Part shown: piece by piece, positions 50,782 to 58,085 of the stretch
How the letters are laid out: each line of letters begins with the position of its first letter
Position numbering within the stretch: position 1 is the stretch's first letter
Source: a virus
Strand: one strand, 5' to 3'
Virus record (IMG/VR): IMGVR_UViG_3300035156_000206
Location: 186,001 to 250,000 of that record
DNA length: 64,000 nucleotides
Made by a program: the position numbers and the translations under genes
Notes under the pieces: generated by a model
What the model was told of the DNA's origin: nothing
The model's input: the letters and a program-made list of their open reading frames with translations, nothing else
Database searches by the model: none

Positions 50782-52026
50782 CTAAGCCAGAATTTGTTTC
50801 AGGGAGGTGAACGATTGCTCGATTTCAGCCAATACACCTTTCTTGCGAATGAACTGCTTATCCATCTGCAAGTCGGCGATCTTGGATGCCGAGGATGTCT
50901 CGAGAGCGGACATCAACACAACACATTGCTGTTTCCACGTGGGAACAACTGTCTGCGATATTTGTTGAATTCGATCTGCCTTGTCTTTACTTGCCATCTG
51001 CAACATTCGGATCGCAGGTGCATTCAGAATAACTGAGTGGGCAAGCTTTTCAAGTTCAGTGACCTTACGCTCAAACCGAGTAACACTGTCACGGAAGTAT
51101 GCCAAGTCCTGCCCAGCAAAAATGTTGGTAGTATCGACTGTCTTTTCCATTTCAGGAAGAGTCTTGGTGAGGTGACGTTCTGTAATGATCTTGCCAGCAA
51201 TAACGTGCAGGTTCAATAAGGTGAAGTTGTCACGATTGTTCTTGAATACATCATCAAACGAATCAATCAATTTGAGCAGTTCAGACACGCTAGACTTCAG
51301 TTCCACAACCAGCACGTCCACTCTATTGATATTGTTTTGGAACTTCTGTACAACTTCGTTAACGGAAGGTACGTACGCTCCTTGACGGATCCAACGCATC
51401 AGACCAGATTCTTGTGGAGTGGTGAGGATGGTGGTGAGCTCTTTGGATGCTTCCATTGTGATCAATAGGTCTTGGATCTTGTCATTGACCTGGGAAGTCT
51501 TACCAGATGTCTGCTCTTTGATGATCCCATCGATCAGCGTACCAAACCGAACGCGCTGCTCGTCGGAATAATGCAACACGTAGGATGCGTCTGCAATGTC
51601 GGCAGCATCAACGATGTTACGTACTCGAGCTATGTCTTTGTGGGAGAGTTTAACACAAAGTGGGTGGTCGCGGTAGAATGGATCCACCACATCAACACCA
51701 ACAGCTTTACTCGGGAAAAGTACTTTCCCGGCAGTGCCCTTGGGAGCAGGCTTAGGTATAGGTATAGGTATAGGTATAGGGGATTTTGGTGCCCGTTCGA
51801 GTTCCATCCGCTTCTGCAATTCCTCCCGGACCATGCGCCGTTGTTCTTCGAGGCGCAGATGTTCTTCGTTGGTCATTACCGATTTGGTAGGATCGTCTAC
51901 AACAGGAGAAGGCTTTGGTGCTGGAGTAGGCATAGTCCGCGCAGGAGCGGACTTGAATACCTGCTTCGGTTTGTTTGGTTGTGCCATGGTCGTTACTTTA
52001 TTTGGGAAGAGCGGTTTCGGTTCCAT
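50782..52026 (-). CDS. Second TelA-like protein with proline-rich N-terminus
   Basis: 414 residues from ATG 52026 (ATG 51987 is an alternative; neither has a strong ribosome site). Residues 1-110 are Pro/Lys/Arg-rich with an 'IPIPIPIPKPAPK' tract coded by a 6-base tandem repeat. From ~125 on it follows the TelA pattern: 'DIARVRNIVDAADIADASYV', 'NKIQDLL'-like 'VNDKIQDLLITMEASKELTT', 'LMRWIRQGAYVPSVNEV', 'LNAPAIRMLQMASKDKADRI' and 'VVPTWKQQCVV'. A diverged paralogue of the telA product, in a separate operon. Confidence 0.75.
   Translation of the reverse strand: MEPKPLFPNKVTTMAQPNKPKQVFKSAPARTMPTPAPKPSPVVDDPTKSVMTNEEHLRLEEQRRMVREELQKRMELERAPKSPIPIPIPIPKPAPKGTAGKVLFPSKAVGVDVVDPFYRDHPLCVKLSHKDIARVRNIVDAADIADASYVLHYSDEQRVRFGTLIDGIIKEQTSGKTSQVNDKIQDLLITMEASKELTTILTTPQESGLMRWIRQGAYVPSVNEVVQKFQNNINRVDVLVVELKSSVSELLKLIDSFDDVFKNNRDNFTLLNLHVIAGKIITERHLTKTLPEMEKTVDTTNIFAGQDLAYFRDSVTRFERKVTELEKLAHSVILNAPAIRMLQMASKDKADRIQQISQTVVPTWKQQCVVLMSALETSSASKIADLQMDKQFIRKKGVLAEIEQSFTSLKQILA
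51754..51780. repeat. Hexanucleotide tandem repeat
   Basis: AGGTAT repeated 4.5 times; on the - strand it codes the Ile-Pro dipeptide tract of the TelA-like protein. Slippage in whole units keeps the frame. Confidence 0.9.
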
Positions 52027-52039
52027 TACACAACTTTGG

Positions 52040-52510
52040 TTACTTCCCTGAGGCTAATTTGTAGATGTCGAGCCAAGTGCCCTCGTGGTAGATCTTTTCG
52101 ACCGTCACTGGGTTGATAATCGTCTCGCTGTGTATTGGAGGAGTGAAATCCACCGCAGCATTGCCGGTCACTTCACGGGCGGCAATACGCTCTGGTTCCA
52201 CAAGCATTACGATGTATGAGGACTTTTTGCCAGTGATCTTAATAACATCACCTGGCTTAAGCTGAGTTACAGCCCAACGGCCGCAAATGGATTGCATGGT
52301 AGCTTTCCGGGCAGTTTTGGCGGCAGCAGCTTTCTCGCGCACCTTGTTCCAGCCATTAGCTTTTTCGCTGATGTGTTCGTCTAACATCACATTCAATGCC
52401 TTCTTGAAGGCAACCATCTGACCTTTGTTCTTGAAAGGCAAAGACTTAAATCGGCCTACCATTCCTTGAATGATAGTTGCATGTGGTACTACTTTTGTTT
52501 CGTCAGTCAT
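52040..52510 (-). CDS. Hypothetical protein (156 aa), early
   Basis: AAAGGACATC before the ATG. 'IIQGMVGRFKSLPFKNKGQM' and a basic 'REKAAAAKTARKATMQSICG' region suggest nucleic-acid contact; 'LKPGDVIKITGKKSSYIVML' is a small beta barrel. First gene of the operon with the second TelA-like gene. Confidence 0.65.
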   Translation of the reverse strand: MTDETKVVPHATIIQGMVGRFKSLPFKNKGQMVAFKKALNVMLDEHISEKANGWNKVREKAAAAKTARKATMQSICGRWAVTQLKPGDVIKITGKKSSYIVMLVEPERIAAREVTGNAAVDFTPPIHSETIINPVTVEKIYHEGTWLDIYKLASGK

Positions 52511-52545
52511 GATGTCCTTTAGGGAATCGCTTCACAATTACCTAT

Positions 52546-52574
52546 ACTGTAAAGCAATTCCTCTTAATAGTCAA
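52546..52574 (-). promoter_or_regulatory. Early promoter
   Basis: TTGACT (52574-52569)-N17-TACAGT (52551-52546), 36 bases before the ATG at 52510. Confidence 0.7.
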
Positions 52575-52580
52575 CAAAAA

Positions 52581-52913
52581 TTAGCAGGTGAGAATGTTCT
52601 TCCCAATGCCTGGCATCATCGGTGGATTGACGTCTACTGGATGATACGGAAACTGTGGGTACACCGGGAGGACATTAGGTGATGGTGCCTGCTTGTCAAT
52701 CTCCTTCATCAGGCGCTGAAGCGCTTCATTAGGAGACACCTTAACTGTACCTGGTGCTACTACCGCTGCTGGCTTAGCCAATGGCGGTGTTGTTTTTGTC
52801 AACACAGTGTCCAAATGTTGACAAATCGATAACCATTGCTCTGGTGTAGGGACTTTGTCCCCCGCCAGCTCAACGAAACCTGTTAACCAATATGCGAATT
52901 GTTCTGGGTTCAT
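52581..52913 (-). CDS. Small protein with 'QFAYWLTG' motif and Pro-rich tail
   Basis: 110 residues from ATG 52913 (AAAGGAAATAGC upstream), overlapping the RNA ligase stop. 'NPEQFAYWLTGFVELAG' and 'PTPEQWLSICQHLDTV' match the + strand protein at 18845; the C-terminus is Pro-rich with 'PQFPYHPVDVNPPMMPG'. A paralogue pair kept in early and replication regions. Function unknown. Confidence 0.7.
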   Translation of the reverse strand: MNPEQFAYWLTGFVELAGDKVPTPEQWLSICQHLDTVLTKTTPPLAKPAAVVAPGTVKVSPNEALQRLMKEIDKQAPSPNVLPVYPQFPYHPVDVNPPMMPGIGKNILTC

Positions 52914-53941
52914 GCTATTTCCTTTCCGATGTTTGCGATATACCAATCTTTACCTACACGATTGACCTTGCCCATTACTTCTTTTGCGACCAGACCACTT
53001 GCTTCAATGGTATCCAGTTCTTCTTTGATGACGTCCGAACCCAGGAACTTCAGGAATGTTCCGATGTTCTTCACATCATCAGCATCTAGGCCCATTTCGA
53101 CCACTTTGCCCTTCATCTGCATCAGACGGTTCTCCGTAACCACTTTGGTTGCGAATTCGTTGATGCTGTTGACCTTCTCCACATCCACCTCAGCCAGAAC
53201 TTTGACCTTCGATGCCGAGTGCTTCTCGCCTTTTACTTTGAACAGAAGTCCACGCTGGTAAAAACGCTCGTCTGTGTCTACACAGCTCCAAACAATGCCT
53301 TCACCTACGCCATTGTCAACGCCAAAGTGCTTAGCTACTGGGCACTCTGTTTCGACCTCAATTGTCAGTTCAACCAGTTTGTTTTGGCTCAGCTCAGGGT
53401 TGGTGAAATCAATGTCCATCTCCCAAGTTGGGAATTCGAAGATTGAGTACACGTTCTGTGAACTGAATGCTTCGCCCATTGCTGAGAAGAGTTCGTCCTG
53501 GATGTTTTTGCCTAGGTAGCGAGTTGTTTCGCCCGTGCCGTGACGGATACCAAAGATCACAAACATCTTTGGTAAGCCACTGATCCCAACACCCTTTTGG
53601 ATGTTGCCACCGCACCACTCACCGTAGATCGTGAGGGTTTCATCAGTACCCAGGCCGGCCAGTTGGCGGATATTGCCGAAAGCCAGTTCCCACATTGCTG
53701 TACGGGTGTGGACATACTGAGCAAACCCTGCATTGTCACTTTCAGGTGTGATGATGCGCTCACGCGATTGAGCCCAAAGTACACCGGACTCTTGCACCAC
53801 TGACGAATTGGTTCCGTGCAGCTTAACAGTTCCACGGAACTTCAGCACCGGAGCTGGGATTGTGTGATAGTTGCACATATCACGGACGTGTTTGACGATC
53901 GAGCGAAATTGGTCGATCGATGGGTATTTAATGTGTTCCAT
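52910..53941 (-). CDS. RNA ligase, T4 Rnl2-like
   Basis: 343 residues from ATG 53941 (AAGGAG 7 bases upstream), close to T4 Rnl2 (334 aa). Nucleotidyltransferase motifs: I 'FRGTVKLHGTNSSVV' (K-x-x-G, adenylated Lys), III/IIIa 'TIYGEWCGGNIQKGVG' and 'MFVIFGIRHG', IV 'GEGIVWSC', V 'GLLFKVKGEKHS'. A helical C-terminal domain (residues ~240-343) matches Rnl2's nick-recognition domain. Rnl2 seals nicks in structured RNA. The nearby permuted tRNA genes would need such an activity. Confidence 0.88.
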   Translation of the reverse strand: MEHIKYPSIDQFRSIVKHVRDMCNYHTIPAPVLKFRGTVKLHGTNSSVVQESGVLWAQSRERIITPESDNAGFAQYVHTRTAMWELAFGNIRQLAGLGTDETLTIYGEWCGGNIQKGVGISGLPKMFVIFGIRHGTGETTRYLGKNIQDELFSAMGEAFSSQNVYSIFEFPTWEMDIDFTNPELSQNKLVELTIEVETECPVAKHFGVDNGVGEGIVWSCVDTDERFYQRGLLFKVKGEKHSASKVKVLAEVDVEKVNSINEFATKVVTENRLMQMKGKVVEMGLDADDVKNIGTFLKFLGSDVIKEELDTIEASGLVAKEVMGKVNRVGKDWYIANIGKEIA

Positions 53942-53943
53942 GG

Positions 53944-54144
53944 TCATTCTCCTTGTTTGGGGACCCAATAAAATATGGGATTGTTTCGTTTGTGTTGGCG
54001 TTGCCGCTCTTCTACGCCGTACCAATAGGTGCCGCTCCATTCCATCAGAAAGCTCACCACTCCACACCGCAGTTGCATCACTACAATATAATGCCCCGGG
54101 TTGATTGGTGTTCTTTCGTATATCCCAAAGCGGCGGTTACTCAT
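53944..54144 (-). CDS. Small hypothetical protein (66 aa)
   Basis: ATG overlaps the previous stop region; its TGA lies 3 bases before the ligase ATG and its end carries the ligase ribosome site. 'MQLRCGVVSFLMEWSGTYWY' looks like one beta hairpin; basic. Unknown. Confidence 0.6.
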   Translation of the reverse strand: MSNRRFGIYERTPINPGHYIVVMQLRCGVVSFLMEWSGTYWYGVEERQRQHKRNNPIFYWVPKQGE

Positions 54145-54503
54145 TTTGAATTGTGCTGATCGTACCAGCTCACATGGAAGTGATCATCAACCGTCTGCAC
54201 AATATCGCTCACATTGAATCGCAACGCTTGTTGGATATTGGCAAACAGCGTCTTCGCATCATCTCCAAACCACAAAAATCCATAGCCTGGTAACCCATAG
54301 TTGGTATTTGGCTTGATGATGCCGCTGAACCGATCGCACACCAACTCCAGATGTTTGCCTTGTACTTCAATTGACTCGACTTGTTCCGGACGAATCCACG
54401 TCTTGAATTGTGCGATCACTGTCTCGTACTCTTCTCGCTTGTACTCGTATGGAAGGTCCGAGAGCGTTACTCCACGACCACCTTCTGTAGTGACGATGAT
54501 CAT
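54141..54503 (-). CDS. Hypothetical protein (120 aa)
   Basis: Overlaps both neighbours by 4 bases. 'VTTEGGRGVTLSDLPYEYKR' and 'GLPGYGFLWFGDDAKTLFAN' suggest a small alpha/beta domain. No known family. Confidence 0.65.
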   Translation of the reverse strand: MIIVTTEGGRGVTLSDLPYEYKREEYETVIAQFKTWIRPEQVESIEVQGKHLELVCDRFSGIIKPNTNYGLPGYGFLWFGDDAKTLFANIQQALRFNVSDIVQTVDDHFHVSWYDQHNSK

Positions 54504-55033
54504 TCTGGTACCCTGTCAGCTACACTATCTCCCACCGGGTCAAACTGCAGCAGGAAGTTGAGCACTTGAGCCCAGCTCTGGTATTCGTTCTGGTGACCAT
54601 AAGTCAACAGAGTGCCAGCAAACTCTTCGATGTGAGCCTTGTGTGGCCGATCATCGATCAGGAAGTCCCGCTGGGTACCAAGAGTACCTTTATTTGGGGT
54701 GATGATCACACTTTTGAACAGCTCAGGGATGTGCTCTTGGACCCAGAACAGCTTTTCGGCCGCTGCATACGGGTTATCATGAGGAATCTTGGTAGCGATC
54801 CAGACATCAAACCCATGAGCGATCAGGATGCGTATGCTGTCGATTGCGTGAGGAAGGGGCTTCAGATTGCGGTATGCACCAGGACGAAGTTTGAACTCTT
54901 CAGAGGTAAGACCGGATTTGTCTCGGCATGAGCCGAAGTCAGCAGTGACACCATCAAGGTCAACGAAGACGCGACGGGCGCCACCATTGTAGCCTTTGGC
55001 GGTATAGAATTTGCGACGGGTAATGTTGGACAT
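54500..55033 (-). CDS. HAD-family 5'(3')-deoxyribonucleotidase
   Basis: 177 residues, first gene of the RNA-ligase operon. HAD motifs: 'RRVFVDLDGVTADFGS' (D-x-D-G), 'GFDVWIATKIPHDN' (motif II Thr), 'VIITPNKGTLGTQRDFLIDD' (motif III Lys and IV D-D), then 'RPHKAHIEEFAGTLL'. This layout is that of NT5C-type nucleotidases. It would dephosphorylate dNMPs to balance pools. Confidence 0.85.
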   Translation of the reverse strand: MSNITRRKFYTAKGYNGGARRVFVDLDGVTADFGSCRDKSGLTSEEFKLRPGAYRNLKPLPHAIDSIRILIAHGFDVWIATKIPHDNPYAAAEKLFWVQEHIPELFKSVIITPNKGTLGTQRDFLIDDRPHKAHIEEFAGTLLTYGHQNEYQSWAQVLNFLLQFDPVGDSVADRVPE

Positions 55034-55065
55034 CGATGTCTCTCAGGTTGTTTGTTCCAGATGGA

Positions 55066-55094
55066 ACTATACGACAACCTGATCAACATGTCAA
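55066..55094 (-). promoter_or_regulatory. Early promoter for the HAD-RNA ligase operon
   Basis: TTGACA (55094-55089)-N17-TATAGT (55071-55066), 33 bases before the ATG at 55033. Confidence 0.75.
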
Positions 55095-55104
55095 CTGAGG
55101 GAAA

Positions 55105-55299
55105 CTACTTTTTCTTTGGAAAGGTGTCTAACCAGCACTCGTGGACGAACGGAGGCACTTGAGTCGTAGGCTCAGAGCGACCATTGCACAACAGTTGCAT
55201 GGTAGTTACTTGCCAATAAATCTTGAAGCATAGCAGGACAGCAATGATGCATGAGACAGCAAAGACTAGGCCAGCAAAGACGCGTAGAAGCTTCTTCAT
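55105..55299 (-). CDS. Small membrane-anchored protein (64 aa)
   Basis: GGAGGTACATT before the ATG. 'VFAGLVFAVSCIIAVLLCFK' is one membrane span or signal anchor; the outer part has two Cys ('LLCNGRSEP', 'HECWLDTF') that could form a disulphide. A CTAAATA box reads leftward at 55318-55312 but is very close to the ribosome site. Possibly an inner-membrane effector. Confidence 0.65.
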   Translation of the reverse strand: MKKLLRVFAGLVFAVSCIIAVLLCFKIYWQVTTMQLLCNGRSEPTTQVPPFVHECWLDTFPKKK

Positions 55300-55360
55300 A
55301 ATGTACCTCCATATTTAGGGTATATTGGTATATAGTACCATATCCCTAAACAATGGACGG

Positions 55361-55385
55361 AAAAAAAGCCCCGAAGGGCTTTTTT
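55361..55385. terminator. Bidirectional-type terminator after the three-paralogue operon
   Basis: AAAAAAAGCCC, CGAA, GGGCTTTTTT: the same hairpin as at 46232. It ends the - strand operon at 55392-56832. Confidence 0.9.
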
Positions 55386-55391
55386 GATGTC

Positions 55392-55820
55392 TTAGTGAAT
55401 GCGCTTGTATCCACGTTTCAGGCGAGCAAGTGCCAGATCCTTGTGTTCTTGTTTTGTTACAGATCCCCACTTCCGGCCTAGGTGATTATCCCACAACCCA
55501 CTTCCATACGGCGTGAAGTATTTGTCCCAGGCTTCTTTACCAAACAGATACTCTGCAGCGTCCTCTTGATACATCTCTTCGCCATTGGCAAGCTTGAGAT
55601 ATACTTGGCCTTGGCTCAGAAACAATCCTTGAGCAGTGAAGTATGGGTGCATGGACAGCCAACCAAACGTACAACCAATAGTACCACATGTTGGTTTGGT
55701 TGTACGATTGTTTGAACAGATTTTGTCCAGGTCAAAGTTCTTAGGTGGGATACCACCGACAATCGAAAAAGCTACCGCAAGGTTTTCCTTGCGGACGGCC
55801 ATAGGCAACATCTTGGTCAT
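55392..55820 (-). CDS. Tandem early paralogue 3 of 3
   Basis: 142 residues, shortest of the set; start overlaps the previous stop (ATGA type). Shared motifs: 'RKENLAVAFSIVGGIPPKNF', 'CGTIGCTFGWLSMHPYF', 'AAEYLFGKEAWDKYF' and 'HKDLALARLKRGYKRIH'. Ends differently from the other two copies. Two Cys in 'C-G-T-I-G-C' are constant. Family function unknown to me; soluble. Confidence 0.75.
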   Translation of the reverse strand: MTKMLPMAVRKENLAVAFSIVGGIPPKNFDLDKICSNNRTTKPTCGTIGCTFGWLSMHPYFTAQGLFLSQGQVYLKLANGEEMYQEDAAEYLFGKEAWDKYFTPYGSGLWDNHLGRKWGSVTKQEHKDLALARLKRGYKRIH

Positions 55821-56329
55821 TTTGGAACTTCCAGTTTGGAGTTGAACTTCGAGTAGTAACCACGCTTAAGACGAGCTAGGGCAAGTGCTTTATGTTCCTG
55901 TTGGGTCCCACTGCCATAATCTTTGGGCTGGTTTAGTTCTTTGAGTAGAAACTTATCAGCTGCACCATCCCCGTATGCATCGAAGAATCGATTGAAGGCA
56001 CGCCGTCCAAACAAGCGTTGTGCAATTAATTCAACGTCGGTGCCGTAACCGTACCCATAACCATGTGGGTTATCAGCAGTATCAATCACACTGCCGTTGC
56101 GCAGCCCCAGTCCTTGGGCAGTAAAGTACGGGTGAATAGCTAGCCATCCCAAGGTACACCCAATGGTACCACAGCGGTGCTTACTGGCAACCTCAATATC
56201 TTCTGGTTTTTGGACCTTGTAACTATTACAGAAAGTGTCCAGATTGAACTGTTCTGGCGGAATACCACCAATGATGGAATAGGCTACGGCGATGTTTTCG
56301 CGTTGTTGTTCCGGTGTAATACGTTTCAT
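55817..56329 (-). CDS. Tandem early paralogue 2 of 3
   Basis: 170 residues. 'RENIAVAYSIIGGIPPEQFN', 'CGTIGCTLGWLAIHPYF', 'RLFGRRAFNRFFDAYGDGAA' and the C-terminal 'LALARLKRGYYSKFNSKLEV' are shared with copy 1. A 'GYGYGYGT' stretch is inserted in the middle. Its last ~50 bases of coding sequence are nearly identical to those of copy 1, which suggests recent duplication or gene conversion. Confidence 0.75.
   Translation of the reverse strand: MKRITPEQQRENIAVAYSIIGGIPPEQFNLDTFCNSYKVQKPEDIEVASKHRCGTIGCTLGWLAIHPYFTAQGLGLRNGSVIDTADNPHGYGYGYGTDVELIAQRLFGRRAFNRFFDAYGDGAADKFLLKELNQPKDYGSGTQQEHKALALARLKRGYYSKFNSKLEVPK
55818..55867. repeat. Near-identical 50-bp direct repeat, copy A
   Basis: Covers the 3' end of paralogue 2 and the start codon of paralogue 3; matches 56327-56376 with two differences. 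Confidence 0.85.
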
Positions 56330-56832
56330 TTTGGGACTTCCAGTTTGGAGTTGAACTTCGAGTAGTAGCCACGCTTCAGCCGTGCAAGAGCTAGCGTCTT
56401 TTGTTGTTCTTTGGTGGCATCATGATCACAGTACTCATGATCATATGGAAGACCCAACTCCTTGCACAATGCAGAATCAGCCGAACCACCACCATACGGC
56501 TCAAAGAAACGCTTGAATGCGCGGCGCCCGAACAGTGCATCAGCAATGTAAACTACATTGACCTTCTGGTAATAATACTTGTCCTGGTCACCATCACGAA
56601 TTACTTCGCCTTGGTGCAAGCGGATACCTTGGGACACAAAGTGTGGGTGAGTAGCGAGCCAGCCTAACGTACAACCAGTTGAGCCACAAGACTTTACAAT
56701 GTCTTCTGCTGTTGTGGCACTTGATGTGCTACAAAAACTGTCTAGGTCGAAGTGCTTCGCTGGGATACCACCAATGATGGAATAGGCTACGGCAATGTTT
56801 TCGCGTTTTTGTGCTGCGGAGAGTCGTTTCAT
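56326..56832 (-). CDS. Tandem early paralogue 1 of 3
   Basis: 168 residues from ATG 56832, directly behind the early promoter at 56894. 'RENIAVAYSIIGGIPAKHFD', 'CGSTGCTLGWLATHPHF', 'ALFGRRAFKRFFEPYGGGSA' and the C-terminal 'LALARLKRGYYSKFNSKLEV'. As with its copies no enzymatic motif is obvious; strong early promoters and three copies point to host-takeover or anti-defence use. Confidence 0.75.
   Translation of the reverse strand: MKRLSAAQKRENIAVAYSIIGGIPAKHFDLDSFCSTSSATTAEDIVKSCGSTGCTLGWLATHPHFVSQGIRLHQGEVIRDGDQDKYYYQKVNVVYIADALFGRRAFKRFFEPYGGGSADSALCKELGLPYDHEYCDHDATKEQQKTLALARLKRGYYSKFNSKLEVPK
56327..56376. repeat. Near-identical 50-bp direct repeat, copy B
   Basis: Covers the 3' end of paralogue 1 and the start codon of paralogue 2. 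Recombination between copies would delete or add exactly one gene. Confidence 0.85.
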
Positions 56833-56865
56833 AATTTGAGTCCAATTTGTTGAAGACAGATGCAA

Positions 56866-56894
56866 ACTGTAGATGAAACAAAACTACAAGTCAA
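56866..56894 (-). promoter_or_regulatory. Early promoter for the three-paralogue operon
   Basis: TTGACT (56894-56889)-N17-TACAGT (56871-56866). The -35 overlaps the stop codon region of the preceding small gene. Confidence 0.75.
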
Positions 56895-57063
56895 CAACTT
56901 TTTGTTCAAGTTGCGACTGAAGCTCACGGATTGTGTACAACAGCTGGTCAACTATGATCTCGTGGTCTGTATGGTACACAAGATGTCCATGAGCAGCAGG
57001 GAGAACACATTCAACTACATCTGGGTTGGTATCGTACCGGGTGATATCTGGTGCTTCGATCAT
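56884..57063 (-). CDS. Very small early protein (59 aa)
   Basis: ATG 57063 overlaps the previous TGA (ATGA); TAG at 56884. 'MIEAPDITRYDTNPDVVECV', 'HGHLVYHTDHEIIVDQLLYT', ending in a helix 'IRELQSQLEQKVVDL'. Coding is supported by the coupled start and a continuous frame. Unknown function. Confidence 0.65.
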   Translation of the reverse strand: MIEAPDITRYDTNPDVVECVLPAAHGHLVYHTDHEIIVDQLLYTIRELQSQLEQKVVDL

Positions 57064-57278
57064 GTGTGTAGGAACTTTTTGTAAAAGGCTTCGAAATGGC
57101 GTTCACAAGCAATCAGCACCATCTCTTCTTCGGATGGGCGACCTTTTAGTGACTTACGGCGACGGCGGATCTCTTCGAAATCCTGCTGCATCTTGGAATA
57201 GAACTCCTTATCAAAGAAGTCCTTGTTGGGCATGGGAGGCTTATAAGGCTTCTCGTGCTCTTCTTTACTTGGCTTCAT
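57060..57278 (-). CDS. Small basic early protein (72 aa)
   Basis: 'KPSKEEHEKPYKPPMPNKDF' then 'DFEEIRRRRKSLKGRPSEEE' and an 'ERHFEAFYKKFL' helix. Highly charged; might bind nucleic acid or a host protein. Coupled to both neighbours by overlaps. Confidence 0.6.
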   Translation of the reverse strand: MKPSKEEHEKPYKPPMPNKDFFDKEFYSKMQQDFEEIRRRRKSLKGRPSEEEMVLIACERHFEAFYKKFLHT

Positions 57279-57507
57279 TTCGTGCCTTCATCCATTCAGA
57301 ACATTGCAAATGGCCTCCACGTGAATCCAACCGTGGGATGATGCCACCGAACATCCCGCCGCTGATATACTGCAAGCCAGTCCGCTGATCGGTGTAGACG
57401 GTCAGCCCACTACGACGTCTCCCAGTCTTTGGGTCACTATCGTCCCGTGGGGCAAGGCGGCCATTGATCACCATTACGACAATGACAACCACAATCAAAT
57501 AAAACAT
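57265..57507 (-). CDS. DUF6440-like small protein with N-terminal membrane helix
   Basis: 80 residues; AAGGAACAGC before the ATG. 'MFYLIVVVIVVMVINGRLAP' is a membrane span; 'LTVYTDQRTGLQYISGGMFG' and 'GIIPRLDSRGGHL' match the 'Y-x-D-x-x-T-G-x-x-Y ... P-R-L-D' pattern I recall for DUF6440. Function of that family is unknown. Confidence 0.65.
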   Translation of the reverse strand: MFYLIVVVIVVMVINGRLAPRDDSDPKTGRRRSGLTVYTDQRTGLQYISGGMFGGIIPRLDSRGGHLQCSEWMKARNEAK

Positions 57508-57515
57508 GCTGTTCC

Positions 57516-57728
57516 TTAAATTGAACCATCGATCATTGTGAATTTGGTATACTTCATTGATGCTTCAGAAAAGGTATCGTACGACACACTTTCAAACTCA
57601 ACATCAATGATGTTCATATTACGCAGCTTGCTCCAACGAGACAACCGCTTTTGTGATGAGGCTACAGTCCTCGCTTGCACGAACAGGTGATTCTTACCCA
57701 CACCATTTGAATACACAAACCATTGCAT
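57516..57728 (-). CDS. Small early protein (70 aa)
   Basis: ATG 57728 with AAAGGAATAGTGC upstream. 'MQWFVYSNGVGKNHLFVQAR' and 'VEFESVSYDTFSEASMKYTK' form a short alpha/beta unit. Unknown. Confidence 0.6.
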   Translation of the reverse strand: MQWFVYSNGVGKNHLFVQARTVASSQKRLSRWSKLRNMNIIDVEFESVSYDTFSEASMKYTKFTMIDGSI

Positions 57729-57732
57729 TGCA

Positions 57733-57897
57733 CTATTCCTTTGTTTCGGGCATTTCGTGAGTTGACCAGGCTTTGCCATCCCATTTCCAAAGCTTACCCC
57801 AGATTACCATTTCCATCGGAAATACAACTGGTGGTAGGGTTGGCGCTTTTGGTAAATTGCCCATCATTATGTTGAACATGCTCAGACCGGACATCAT
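57733..57897 (-). CDS. Very small early protein (54 aa)
   Basis: ATG 57897 (AAGGAACAATC upstream), stop TAG at 57733. 'MMSGLSMFNIMMGNLPKAPT' is Met-rich, then 'VFPMEMVIWGKLWKWDGKAW' and an acidic end. Overlaps the upstream gene by 4 bases. Unknown. Confidence 0.6.
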   Translation of the reverse strand: MMSGLSMFNIMMGNLPKAPTLPPVVFPMEMVIWGKLWKWDGKAWSTHEMPETKE

Positions 57898-58085
57898 GAT
57901 TGTTCCTTTGGAACATAGATCACACCACTCTTGCCCTTGTCCTGGATTTGTGCAACGCCCTCAACTTCGTAGTTGTCTTCGTTGACGCGCTTATATGTGA
58001 AGCCCCCGTATTCGGAGGTATCTTCAATGATGTTCTGTTTGATCTTCTCGATGATGTCGAGTAGGGCGAATTTGTCGATTAGCAT
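57894..58085 (-). CDS. Small early protein (63 aa)
   Basis: 'MLIDKFALLDIIEKIKQNII' helix followed by 'GGFTYKRVNEDNYEVEGVAQ' and 'GKSGVIYVPKEQS'. Overlaps both neighbours. Unknown. Confidence 0.6.
   Translation of the reverse strand: MLIDKFALLDIIEKIKQNIIEDTSEYGGFTYKRVNEDNYEVEGVAQIQDKGKSGVIYVPKEQS

Noticed and set aside
55312-55318. Leftward late promoter for the small membrane protein
   Set aside because: The predicted start would fall within the ribosome binding site, leaving no usable leader; kept only as a remark.
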